Source: Chloroflexota bacterium
GTDB taxonomy: Bacteria > Chloroflexota > Dehalococcoidia > Lucifugimonadales > VGZR01
Direction: 5' to 3'
Assembly: GCA_027625225.1 (NCBI GenBank)
Contig: JAQBWG010000075.1
Coordinates: 1 to 8,122, forward strand
Length of the DNA stretch: 8,122 nt
Below are positions 1 through 6,807 of this stretch, piece by piece (the first letter of the stretch is position 1; each line of letters starts with the position of its first letter). The translations under genes were made by a program, and so were the position numbers. Below the pieces are notes generated by a model. It was not told the origin of the DNA. It was given only the letters and a program-made list of their open reading frames with translations, and made no database searches.

Positions 1-884
1 GCCGCCTGAATCTTGGTCGCCATGTCGGCCAGCTTTAGCTTGATGGTCTGGTGCTCCGAGATGGGCTTGCCCTGCGTCTTGCGCTGCTGGCTGTACTTGA
101 TGGCCGCCTCGAACGCCGCCGTGGCCACGCCCACCGCGCGGGCCGCCACGTTGATGCGTCCCGACTCCAGCCCGGCCATTACGTGGCCGAAGCCCTTGCC
201 CTCCACCCCGCCGACCAGGTTGGCGGCGGGTACGCGGCAGTCCTCGAAGATAAGCTCCGAGGTGTCCACCCCGCGATAGCCCAGCTTGTCCAGATGGCGT
301 CCGACCTTGAAGCCGGGCGACGACTTCTCCACGATGAAGCAACTCATGCCCTTGTACGGCGGCTTCGCGTTGGGGTCGGTACGCGCCAGCACCGAGAAGG
401 CGTTGCCGTTCGCGCCGTTGGTGATGAACATCTTGGTGCCGTTCAGGATATAGCTGTCGCCGTCCTTGCGGGCGGTGGTCTGGATGCCCTGCACGTCGCT
501 GCCCGCCTCCGGCTCGGTGAGGCCAAGCCCGCCGCGAATCTCGCCCTTGGCAATCTTGGGCAGCAGACGCTGCTTCTGCTCCTCGGTGCCGAAGTTGACG
601 ATGACGTACACCATGGCGTGGTGGGTGCCAATGGGGCCGGTAAGGCTCATCCAGCCCTTGGACAGCTCCTCGAACACGGTGGCGAAGGTGACGTAGTCCA
701 GGCCCAGCCCGCCATACTCCTCGGGGATGGTCATGCCGAACAGCCCCAGGTCGGCCATCTTGTCCACCAGCTCGGCGGGGGAGATGTCGTCGCGGTCGTA
801 CTCCAGCGCGACCGGCTCCACGTCGCGACGGACGAACTCCCGCACCAGGTTCACGATCTGCGTTCGGGTCTCTTGGGATGTCAT
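1..884 (-). CDS. acyl-CoA dehydrogenase, partial (C-terminus beyond window edge)
   Basis: This is a flavin-dependent acyl-CoA dehydrogenase, which would introduce an alpha-beta double bond into an acyl-CoA thioester and pass electrons to ETF. The first 294 residues are visible. Residues 121-130 read GLTEPEAGSD, matching the first acyl-CoA dehydrogenase family signature. It follows the N-terminal helical domain (MADLGLFGMTIPEEYGG at roughly 50) and precedes the beta-barrel middle domain (YILNGTKMFITNG). The start of the C-terminal helical domain is present (QQRKTQGKPISEHQ, then LADMATKIQA at the edge). About 90 residues are missing compared with the usual length of about 380, including the region that normally carries the catalytic Glu. 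The ATG at 882-884 is preceded by GGAGAG with a 6-base spacer. It lies 19 bases downstream of the cupredoxin gene, same strand. The acyl substrate (short-, branched- or aryl-chain) cannot be told from this part. Confidence 0.93.
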   Translation of the reverse strand, partial: MTSQETRTQIVNLVREFVRRDVEPVALEYDRDDISPAELVDKMADLGLFGMTIPEEYGGLGLDYVTFATVFEELSKGWMSLTGPIGTHHAMVYVIVNFGTEEQKQRLLPKIAKGEIRGGLGLTEPEAGSDVQGIQTTARKDGDSYILNGTKMFITNGANGNAFSVLARTDPNAKPPYKGMSCFIVEKSSPGFKVGRHLDKLGYRGVDTSELIFEDCRVPAANLVGGVEGKGFGHVMAGLESGRINVAARAVGVATAAFEAAIKYSQQRKTQGKPISEHQTIKLKLADMATKIQA

Positions 885-903
885 ACTCGTCTCTCCAAAT
901 CTT

Positions 904-1317
904 CTAGCGGACCGTCAACGCCACGCTCATGCCCGCGTCGTAGTGGCCCAACAAATTGCAGAACAGCACGTATTTGCCGGGTTGCAGGTCGAACGACGCC
1001 GTCCGCGAGCCGCCCACGGCAAGCCCTTCCTCGATTTCGCCAACCACCGTACCCGACGCCGCCTCATCCACCCTTGCGCTGTCGCTGACCAGCTTGTCCG
1101 GCGCACGGTCTGTCTTGAGGACCACCAGCTCGTGGTCGGTGCGGCCGGCGTTGCTGGCTGTGAAGCTGACGCTGCCCGCCGCCACGGTGGTCACGTCCGG
1201 CGATACCGTCCACTCGCTCAACTCCACACGTATGGACGACGGCGCGGGCGTGCTGTCGCCACAGGCGGCGAACGCCATAGCGAACAGCAGCAGGAAGACG
1301 AACGTGGCTTGCTTCAT
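904..1317 (-). CDS. cupredoxin-domain lipoprotein (putative type I copper protein)
   Basis: A 137-residue protein with a lipoprotein signal peptide: MKQ, then a hydrophobic stretch, then a lipobox FAAC with the lipidated Cys at 19. It should be anchored on the outer face of the membrane. After a short Ser/Pro linker there is a single cupredoxin-like beta-sandwich. Candidate type I copper ligands are His62 in the NAGRTDHELVV motif, then Cys120, His125 and Met130. The C-x4-H-x4-M spacing matches rusticyanin/sulfocyanin-type sites rather than plastocyanin (C-x2-H-x4-M). The likely role is single-electron transfer or copper binding, but the partner is unknown. The ATG at 1315-1317 lies 9 bases after the upstream stop and lacks a strong Shine-Dalgarno, so it may depend on translational coupling. 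Its place between a DinB-like fusion and an acyl-CoA dehydrogenase does not reveal its partner. Confidence 0.85.
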   Translation of the reverse strand: MKQATFVFLLLFAMAFAACGDSTPAPSSIRVELSEWTVSPDVTTVAAGSVSFTASNAGRTDHELVVLKTDRAPDKLVSDSARVDEAASGTVVGEIEEGLAVGGSRTASFDLQPGKYVLFCNLLGHYDAGMSVALTVR

Positions 1318-1326
1318 ACCAAGATT

Positions 1327-2034
1327 CTACTCGAAGCGGCGGGAAATCTCGCTGAAATGTTCCCAGCGGTGCTCCAGCATGCGACGCAGCGCGCGGCGGG
1401 CAGTCCATATCTTCTGACCGTGCGGCGTGTGTTGTTCGCGCTCCTCGTCCGTAATCGCCTCCAACCGTGAGTCGAACAGCTCCCAGAACTGCACCAGCGC
1501 GGCAGGAAGGCCGCTCGCCGGACTCTCCTCGACCGCCCGTACCAGCGCCGCCATACCCTTCGGTTTACTCAGCGGCCCCTGTAAATACGCATAGTCGGCG
1601 ACGGTGAAGTGCTCGGCTATCTTGCGGATGGGACGGCCCTTCTCCGGTTTATGCGTAAGCTGTTCTTCGGATAGTCCGCTCACCAGCTCGACGATGTCGT
1701 CCGCCATCCACGACAGCCGCTGGCGATAGGTGCGCAGGTCTTCGACGGACAGCGTCTCGAAGTCGGACGCGAAGCCCGGGTAGGGGTCGCCCTGTCCCAG
1801 CCACTGGCCTTCCATCACGTGCACGGCGATGCTCGTGGTGAACTCGGCTTCGGGGTCGACCTTGTCGCCATGCTTCTTCAGAAAGCGCAGGTAGGCGCGG
1901 ATGGCGTCCGGCGTGTTCTCCAGCGCCTCCTCGGTGGTCGCGCCCTGGGCGATGCAGCCCAGCAGGTCGAGCACGTGCACCTGCGTCTTGCGGCGCTTGG
2001 GGCCGGATTCGACATACAGGGCGTAGTCGGTCAT
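1327..2034 (-). CDS. HicB-like / DinB-like fusion protein
   Basis: A 235-residue protein with two apparent domains. Residues 1 to about 80 resemble the HicB antitoxin-like fold: a short N-terminal beta segment, then LLGCIAQGATTEEAL and a helix AIRAYLRFLKKHG, the typical 'GC...G.T.eEAl....eAI..yl' pattern. Residues from about 96 to 235 look like a DinB/YfiT-type four-helix bundle: a helix of LSWMADDIVELVSGLS type, HFTVADYAYL around 142-151, and a C-terminal EHRWEH. His142, His222 and His226 could form the three-histidine metal site known in DinB-fold proteins; the last two form H-x3-H. The ATG at 2032-2034 is chosen because the upstream extension would run into argG in another frame and has an arginine/threonine-rich, non-protein-like composition. 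It starts 13 bases after the argG stop. No HicA toxin gene lies beside it, so a toxin-antitoxin role is not supported. The function is unknown; DinB-fold enzymes include thiol transferases and hydrolases. Confidence 0.8.
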   Translation of the reverse strand: MTDYALYVESGPKRRKTQVHVLDLLGCIAQGATTEEALENTPDAIRAYLRFLKKHGDKVDPEAEFTTSIAVHVMEGQWLGQGDPYPGFASDFETLSVEDLRTYRQRLSWMADDIVELVSGLSEEQLTHKPEKGRPIRKIAEHFTVADYAYLQGPLSKPKGMAALVRAVEESPASGLPAALVQFWELFDSRLEAITDEEREQHTPHGQKIWTARRALRRMLEHRWEHFSEISRRFE

Positions 2035-2047
2035 CCTGAAGCCCCGC

Positions 2048-3295
2048 CTAGTCCAGTTCGGGGCGCTGCCGGACGCCGAAGTTCTTGGCCGACACGCCGA
2101 TGACCTTGACGAACCCCTCGGCGTCCACGTGGTCGTAGTTGCCGACCTCCTCCATGGACGCGTCGTCGGTGTACAGCGAGTGCGACACGTCTCGGGCGGT
2201 GTCGAACGATACATTGCCCTTGTACAGCCGCACGGCGATGGTGCCGGTGGCCAGTCTGGTCATGGGCTCAAGCGCGGCCAGCGCCGACGTGGTCGCCAGG
2301 TCGAGCCAGTAGCCTTCGTATATCTGGGTGGCGATGACCTCCGACAGGTGGTCGTACAGCTTGCGGGCGCGGCGGTCGAGCACGAACTGCAGCAGGAACT
2401 CGTACGACTTGCCCAGCAACTCCATGCCCGGCGATTCGTAGATGCCCCGCGACTTGATGCCCACGTAGCGATTCTCCACCACGTGCGTGCCGATGCCCAC
2501 GCCGTGCGCTCCGGCAATACGATTCGCCTGCTGGAACGCCTGCACGGGGCTGACCTTCTTGCCGTTGATGGAAACGGGCACGCCCTGTTCCCAGCGGATG
2601 GAGACCAGTTCCGGCTTGTCCGAGGCGTCCTTGGCCCACACACCCATCTCCGGCTCGACGAACGAGGGCGACAGCGTCACGTCCTCCAAATCGCCCGCCT
2701 CGTGGGTGAGGCCGAGGAAGTTGGCGTCGGTCGAATATCGCGAAACGCGCGGCGGCTTGATGGGCAGCTTGTTGGCCTGGCAGTAGTCGAGCATCTTCTG
2801 GCGGCCGGGGAATTTTGCAATGAACTCCTGATCGCGCCAGGGCGCGTAGACCGCCAGTTCCGGCTGCAGCATGTTGGTGACGAGCTGGAAGCGTACCTGG
2901 TCGTTGCCGCGACCGGTCGCGCCGTGGAAGAAGACGCCCAGCCCTTTTTCCTTCACCCTTTCGAGTATGGCGGCGGTGGTGATGGGCCTGGCGATGCCGG
3001 TGGTGTTCCAGTAGCCGCCCTCGTAGCGGGCCTGCGACTGGATGACCTTGAGCCCCGCATCGGCGAGCGCATCCTTGCCCTCGACGATTTCGGCGTCCAC
3101 CGCGCCGCACGCACGCATGCGCTCCGCGATAGAGTCGAGGTTCTCCTCGTCCGGCTGACCCAAATCAACGGTAAAGGCGTGGACGTTCAGCCCCTGCGAG
3201 GCCAGCCAGTGGGTGACCGTGCAGCTATCCAGCCCGCCGGAGACGGCCCCGGCGAAGTCCTTGATGCCCTGTTTCTTGAGTTCGGATATGTTCAC
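2048..3295 (-). CDS. argG: argininosuccinate synthase
   Basis: ArgG joins citrulline and aspartate using ATP (to AMP and PPi) to give argininosuccinate, the penultimate step of arginine synthesis; the enzyme is cytosolic. The 415-residue length is normal. The ATP-pyrophosphatase loop SGGLDS is at 19-24, and the family signature appears as GATGRGNDQVRF at 125-136, with Arg129 where Lys is usual. Other family blocks are LGQPDEE (45-51), YWNTTGIARPITTAAIL, YSTDANFLGLTHEAGDLE, and IENR/SRGIYE-like VVENRYVGIKSRGIYESPG. Several of these resemble the E. coli-type subfamily, while the GxTGxGNDQVRF block resembles the more common bacterial type. The start codon is GTG (3293-3295), only 3 bases after the argD stop, with AAGGTG inside the end of argD as ribosome binding site. 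It is followed after 13 bases by the HicB-DinB gene. Confidence 0.97.
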   Translation of the reverse strand: MNISELKKQGIKDFAGAVSGGLDSCTVTHWLASQGLNVHAFTVDLGQPDEENLDSIAERMRACGAVDAEIVEGKDALADAGLKVIQSQARYEGGYWNTTGIARPITTAAILERVKEKGLGVFFHGATGRGNDQVRFQLVTNMLQPELAVYAPWRDQEFIAKFPGRQKMLDYCQANKLPIKPPRVSRYSTDANFLGLTHEAGDLEDVTLSPSFVEPEMGVWAKDASDKPELVSIRWEQGVPVSINGKKVSPVQAFQQANRIAGAHGVGIGTHVVENRYVGIKSRGIYESPGMELLGKSYEFLLQFVLDRRARKLYDHLSEVIATQIYEGYWLDLATTSALAALEPMTRLATGTIAVRLYKGNVSFDTARDVSHSLYTDDASMEEVGNYDHVDAEGFVKVIGVSAKNFGVRQRPELD

Positions 3296-3298
3296 TTC

Positions 3299-4504
3299 TT
3301 ACACCTTGGGAGTGGCTTTCGCTGCGGCGGTCATGCCCGCGTCGAGCCTCTTCAACGCCTGGCTAATCTCGTCCGGGCTGACGGTGAGCGGCGGCATGAG
3401 CCGGACGGCGTTGGGCCGCACGGCGTTGAGCAGCAGACCGAGTTCGTTGCACTCCTTGAGCACCGCGGCGGACATCTCGCGGTCGAACTGGACGGCGATG
3501 AGCAGCCCCATGCCGCGGACGTCGGTGATGAAGCTGTGCTTCTTCTTGAGTTCCTTAAGGCCGGTCATGATGATAGCCCCTTGCTTCTTGGCCGCGCCCG
3601 CGATGTTGTGCTCGATGACGTAGCGCACGGTGGCGTTGGCTGCGGCACAGGTGACGGGGTTGCCGCCGAAGGTCGAGCCGTGCTCGCCGGGAACCAGCGC
3701 GCAGGCGTGTTCTTTAGCCATGAACGCACCGATGGGCATACCGCCGCCGAGGCCCTTGGCCAGGGTGACCACGTCCGGCTCGATGCCGAACGCCTCGTAG
3801 CCGAACAGCGTGCCCAGCCGTCCGATGCCCGTCTGCACCTCGTCCAGCATCAAAAGCAAGCCCTGCTCGTCACACCACTTGCGGACCTGCTTGAAGTAGT
3901 CGGCGTCGGGGATGTTCACACCGCCCTCGCCCTGCACCGGCTCCAGCATGATGGCCGCCGTCCTGTCGGTGGTGGCAGCCATGATGGCCTCCACGTCGTT
4001 GAAGGGGACGTACTGGAAGCCCTCGGGTATGGGCGCGAAGCTCTTGTGGTGTGTCGGCTGCGCCGTGGCCGCGATCATGTTCATGGTGCGACCGTGGAAC
4101 GAGTTGTTGGCGGTGATAACCTCGAACGCACCGTCGCGGTTCGCCCTGCCCCACTTGCGGGCCAGCTTCACCGCGCCCTCGTTGGCCTCGGCGCCGCTGT
4201 TGCCGATGAACACCCTGTCCAGCACACTGTTCTCCACCAGCGCCTGCACCAGCTCTATCTGGGGCGTGGTGTAGAACTGGTTGGACGTCTGCATGAGCGT
4301 GTGCGCCTGCTTGGACACGGCGTCGGCGACGACCGGGTGGGAGTGTCCCAGCGTGTCCACCGCCCAGCCCGAGGTGAAGTCCAGGTACTCCTTGCCCTTG
4401 TCGTCCCACACCCTGGTGCCTTCGCCACGCACGAGCACGATGGGCTGACGGCGCACCGTCTGCATGTAGTATTTCTTCTCCAGTGCTATCCAGTCTGTCG
4501 CCAT
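3299..4504 (-). CDS. argD: acetylornithine aminotransferase (class III, PLP-dependent)
   Basis: ArgD converts N-acetylglutamate semialdehyde to N-acetylornithine with glutamate as amino donor; in many bacteria it also serves lysine synthesis as succinyldiaminopimelate aminotransferase. The 401 residues match the family length. Visible class III aminotransferase features are the phosphate-binding block GNSGAEANEGAVKLAR (101-116), FHGRT near 136-140, EPVQGEGG at 188-195, the PLP-ring-binding Asp221 in LLMLDEVQTGIGR, and the Schiff-base Lys250 in LAKGLGGGMPIGAF. GSTFGGNP follows at 276-283. The neighbours argJ, argB and argG favour acetylornithine over GABA or ornithine as substrate. The ATG at 4502-4504 has a perfect AGGAGG with a 6-base spacer. 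The gene begins 123 bases after argB, the largest gap in the cluster, and its end overlaps the argG ribosome binding site. Confidence 0.96.
   Translation of the reverse strand: MATDWIALEKKYYMQTVRRQPIVLVRGEGTRVWDDKGKEYLDFTSGWAVDTLGHSHPVVADAVSKQAHTLMQTSNQFYTTPQIELVQALVENSVLDRVFIGNSGAEANEGAVKLARKWGRANRDGAFEVITANNSFHGRTMNMIAATAQPTHHKSFAPIPEGFQYVPFNDVEAIMAATTDRTAAIMLEPVQGEGGVNIPDADYFKQVRKWCDEQGLLLMLDEVQTGIGRLGTLFGYEAFGIEPDVVTLAKGLGGGMPIGAFMAKEHACALVPGEHGSTFGGNPVTCAAANATVRYVIEHNIAGAAKKQGAIIMTGLKELKKKHSFITDVRGMGLLIAVQFDREMSAAVLKECNELGLLLNAVRPNAVRLMPPLTVSPDEISQALKRLDAGMTAAAKATPKV
3302..3307 (-). promoter_or_regulatory. argG ribosome binding site inside the end of argD
   Basis: The last two sense codons of argD (Lys-Val) read AAGGTG on the minus strand, then TAA, AAG... 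and the argG GTG start 6 bases after the motif. This Shine-Dalgarno-like match supports the GTG as the true argG start and suggests argG translation is coupled to termination on argD. Confidence 0.6.
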
Positions 4505-4627
4505 CGTGCTCCTCCTGCTACGTTTTCTATTCAGCCCGTGAGCTGAAAACCACTCAATGGTACATTGCGGACGCCGCGAAGGAAACTTGGGGAAGGACTG
4601 CCGGGGAATCCGGGCGTCCCTGGCTTG
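4505..4627 (-). other. argB-argD intergenic gap with small hairpin
   Basis: This 123-base gap is the only sizeable one within the gene run. It contains a perfect inverted repeat TTCAGC-(6 bases)-GCTGAA at 4530-4547, flanked by GTTTTC and GAAAAC, which can also pair with each other. On the minus strand the hairpin is not followed by a T-tract, so it does not look like a terminator. A weak promoter can be drawn across it (TTGAGT, 17 bases, CTGAAT), with the repeat in the spacer as an operator would be, but the -10 matches only three consensus positions. No small ORF with a convincing start is seen. Confidence 0.3.
4511..4516 (-). promoter_or_regulatory. argD ribosome binding site, consensus AGGAGG
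   Basis: Minus-strand AGGAGG lies 6 bases before the argD ATG. It is the strongest ribosome binding site in the arg cluster and fixes the argD start. Its strength suggests argD is translated independently of argB. Confidence 0.8.
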
Positions 4628-5494
4628 TTAGCCGATACGGGTGCCGCGCGCGTTGCCCTCGTAGGCGTCCAGCAGCGCGCCGGGCCTACGCCCGTCGAGG
4701 ATGTGCGTCTCGCCCACGCTGCCCAGCGCCTTGAGGCAGGCTTCCAGCTTGGGCACCATGCCACCGCCGGCGATGCCGGAGTTCATAAGCGACCGGGCCT
4801 GCCGCTCGGTGAGCCTGGGAATGAGCCGCTTGGAGGTGTCCAGCACGCCCTCGACGTCGGTGAGCATGAACAGCCGCGAGGCGCTCATGGCGGCGGCGAT
4901 TTCGCCCGCGGCGACGTCGGCGTTGACGTTCAGCATCTGGGCATTTTTGGCCACGGCGACGGGCGCGATGACGGGGACGAGTCCGGCGGAAATGATGCCC
5001 TGGATGGGGGCAACGTTAACCTGCGTGACCCGCCCTACGAGGCCGAGTTCGGGGTCTTGAATCTCTGCCCGGAGGATGCCCCCGTCCACTCCGGATATAC
5101 CCACGGCGCTGACGCCCAGGTTGTTCAGGGAGTTGACCAGCTGTTTGTTCACCAAACCTGTGAGGACTGCCACAACGATGTCCAAACTTGCCGCGTCGGT
5201 GACGCGCAGGCCACGCACGAATTTCGCACGGATACCCTGCCTGTCCATCCATTCGGTGATGATTTTGCCGCCGCCGTGCACGATGACGGGCTGGATGCCC
5301 TGCTTGTGCAGCGCGGCGACGTCTTTGAGCGAGGTGTCGTGCTCGCCGAGGGTGCTGCCGCCTATCTTGATGACGACGAGGGGTTTGGCGGGCTCGGTGG
5401 CCGCTTCGGTTGCGTCGGCGGATTCGGGCATGGGTTGCTCGCTGTGTTCCGGCACGGTATCGGACGGGCTATGGAGTGGCGATGCTGGCGTCAT
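4628..5494 (-). CDS. argB: acetylglutamate kinase
   Basis: ArgB phosphorylates N-acetylglutamate with ATP to give N-acetylglutamyl-5-phosphate, the second step of ornithine synthesis and, in organisms with ArgJ, commonly the step inhibited by arginine. The amino acid kinase fold is clear: KIGGS at 43-47 with Lys43 as a phosphate-binding lysine, VHGGGK at 72-77, FVRGLRVTD at 92-100, LNVNADVAAGEIA around 188-200, LTDVEGVL with Asp213, and GGGMVPKLEA with Lys249. The 288 residues include about 36 extra N-terminal residues rich in Ser, Pro, Glu and Ala before the first strand. Met22 (codon at about 5429-5431) is a possible alternative start. Neither start has a good Shine-Dalgarno; the ATG at 5492-5494 is kept because it lies only 13 bases after the argJ stop. 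C-terminal ARGTRIG matches the family ending. Confidence 0.95.
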   Translation of the reverse strand: MTPASPLHSPSDTVPEHSEQPMPESADATEAATEPAKPLVVIKIGGSTLGEHDTSLKDVAALHKQGIQPVIVHGGGKIITEWMDRQGIRAKFVRGLRVTDAASLDIVVAVLTGLVNKQLVNSLNNLGVSAVGISGVDGGILRAEIQDPELGLVGRVTQVNVAPIQGIISAGLVPVIAPVAVAKNAQMLNVNADVAAGEIAAAMSASRLFMLTDVEGVLDTSKRLIPRLTERQARSLMNSGIAGGGMVPKLEACLKALGSVGETHILDGRRPGALLDAYEGNARGTRIG

Positions 5495-5507
5495 AACGGT
5501 TCACGGC

Positions 5508-6722
5508 CTAGGTGCTGTACGCCGAGTTTTCGATGATATAGGCCTCGGTGAGGTCGCAGCCCCAGGCGGTGGCGCTCTCCTTGCCCTGATTGAGGGTTAT
5601 CTGGAAGGTGACGTTATCGCCGCTCATGGAGCTGACTACGGCGTCGCGCGAATAGGGGATGGAGATGCCGTTGTGGACGATCTGGATGCCGTTCACGTAG
5701 ATATCGATTTTGGATTCGTCGAGGTTGGCCCCGCTCTTGCCCACGGCCATCATGATGCGGCCCCAGTTGGGGTCGCGGCCATGCACCATGGTTTTCACCA
5801 GCAGCGAGGCGGCGACGGAGCGGGCGGCGAGGCGGGCGTCCTTCTTGGCCTTGGCGCCGTCCACGACGACCTCGATGAGCCGCTGGGCGCCTTCGGCGTC
5901 GCGCACCAGCTCCTTGGCGAGGGCCTGGCAGACGTAGGTGAGGGCTTCCTGGAAGGCCGCGCCGTCTGCGCCGCCGGCTATCTTCGTCCCGCCTCTGGCG
6001 CCGTTGGCCATGAGGATGACGGTGTCGTTGGTGGACTGGTCGCCGTCCACGTCAATCATATTGAAGGAGTCGTCCACGGCCTGCTTGAGCGCGGTTTGGG
6101 CGTAGGCCGGGTCGAGGTCGGCATCGGTGGTGACGAAGCCGAGCATGGTGGCCATGTTGGGGTGAATCATACCCGCGCCCTTGGCCGCGCCGCCGATGGT
6201 CACTTTTTTGCCGGAGATTTCCACGGAGGCGGCGAACTGCTTGGGATGGCTGTCGGTGGTCATGATGGAGCGGGCGAAGTCGTTGCCGCCCTTGCCGTCG
6301 AGTTTGATGTTGCCCAGGTTCTGCCGGATTAGGGCCATAGGCAGCTCGACGCCTATCATGCCGGTGCTGCACACCAGCACGTCCTCAGGTGCGACGTCCA
6401 CGTGGGAGGCGGCCAGCGCGGCCATCTCGGTGGCGTCCTTGAGGCCCTGCGCGCCGACGGCACAGTTGGCGCAGCCGGAGTTGGCGACGACGGCCCGTCC
6501 GGTGCCCTTCTTGGCCCGCTTGCGGCTGAGGGTGACGGAGGGGGAGACGACCTTGTTGGAGGTGAACACGGCGGCGATGGTGGCGGGGTCGTCGGACAGG
6601 ATGATGCCGAGGTCGAGGATGCCTTCACTGGGCGTCTTGAGCCCGGCGTAGGTGCCGCCTGCCTTGAATCCTTTGGCGGAGGTGACTCCGCCGCCCTGGA
6701 TGAGTTCTATCATCGCTGCCAT
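5508..6722 (-). CDS. argJ: bifunctional ornithine acetyltransferase / N-acetylglutamate synthase
   Basis: ArgJ moves the acetyl group from N-acetylornithine to glutamate, releasing ornithine and regenerating N-acetylglutamate; many members also use acetyl-CoA. Family members cleave themselves between Ala and Thr. Here the site is KGAGMIHPNMATML, with Ala191 and the nucleophile Thr192 giving alpha and beta chains. The oxyanion-hole segment is STGMIG (119-124). Other conserved blocks are AAVFTSNKV, ARSIMTTDSHPK, DGDQSTNDT and GRDPNWGRI near the end of the beta chain, and a family-like C-terminus ending NSAYST. Total length is 404 residues, normal for the family. The ATG at 6720-6722 is chosen; Met4 (6711-6713) is an alternative. 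Longer in-frame extensions run through the repeat-bearing intergenic region and are not protein-like. The Shine-Dalgarno is weak (GGGGA). It is the first gene of the minus-strand run, under a promoter at 6778-6786. Confidence 0.96.
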   Translation of the reverse strand: MAAMIELIQGGGVTSAKGFKAGGTYAGLKTPSEGILDLGIILSDDPATIAAVFTSNKVVSPSVTLSRKRAKKGTGRAVVANSGCANCAVGAQGLKDATEMAALAASHVDVAPEDVLVCSTGMIGVELPMALIRQNLGNIKLDGKGGNDFARSIMTTDSHPKQFAASVEISGKKVTIGGAAKGAGMIHPNMATMLGFVTTDADLDPAYAQTALKQAVDDSFNMIDVDGDQSTNDTVILMANGARGGTKIAGGADGAAFQEALTYVCQALAKELVRDAEGAQRLIEVVVDGAKAKKDARLAARSVAASLLVKTMVHGRDPNWGRIMMAVGKSGANLDESKIDIYVNGIQIVHNGISIPYSRDAVVSSMSGDNVTFQITLNQGKESATAWGCDLTEAYIIENSAYST

Positions 6723-6745
6723 GTGGTGTCCCCAAAACCTAAATA

Positions 6746-6763
6746 CGGCACCCGTGGGTGCCG
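6746..6763. promoter_or_regulatory. perfect 8+2+8 palindrome in the argJ leader
   Basis: CGGCACCC-GT-GGGTGCCG is an exact inverted repeat lying between the argJ -10 element and the argJ start codon. If transcription begins about 7 bases after the -10, it covers roughly +8 to +25. That position suits a repressor operator blocking early elongation, or an RNA hairpin near the 5' end of the message. It does not resemble the AT-rich E. coli ARG box. There is no T-tract after it on the minus strand, so a simple terminator is unlikely. Confidence 0.5.
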
Positions 6764-6777
6764 ATGTCGTACCAAAA

Positions 6778-6786
6778 AGTATAGCA
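6778..6786 (-). promoter_or_regulatory. extended -10 promoter element for argJ operon
   Basis: On the minus strand the sequence reads TGCTATACT, an extended -10 (TGn then TATACT, five of six matches to TATAAT). It is about 56 bases before the argJ ATG. No good -35 hexamer is found 15-18 bases upstream, which is acceptable for an extended -10 promoter. It is the best promoter candidate for the whole seven-gene run. Confidence 0.55.
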
Positions 6787-6807
6787 CACGCTATGGACAG
6801 GCACGCA

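Noticed and set aside
51..1088. A 345-codon plus-strand frame opposite the acyl-CoA dehydrogenase and cupredoxin genes.
   Set aside because: It is a shadow of two recognisable genes with no motif or ribosome binding site of its own.
1327..2034. A HicAB toxin-antitoxin system.
   Set aside because: Only a HicB-like module is present, fused to another domain, and no HicA-sized double-stranded RNA-binding gene is adjacent.
2035..2214. An in-frame upstream extension of the HicB-DinB gene by 60 residues.
   Set aside because: It overlaps the end of argG in another frame and has a Thr/Arg/Ser-rich, non-protein-like composition; the ATG at 2034 begins a proper HicB-like N-terminus.
2129..4546. An 805-codon open frame on the plus strand opposite argG and argD.
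   Set aside because: It is antisense to two unmistakable enzymes, is rich in His, Gly, Val and Arg as expected from the complement of high-GC codons, and shows no domain.
5076..6332. A 418-codon plus-strand frame opposite argB and argJ.
   Set aside because: It is antisense to conserved catalytic segments of argB and argJ; Gly/Val/His-rich composition without family features.
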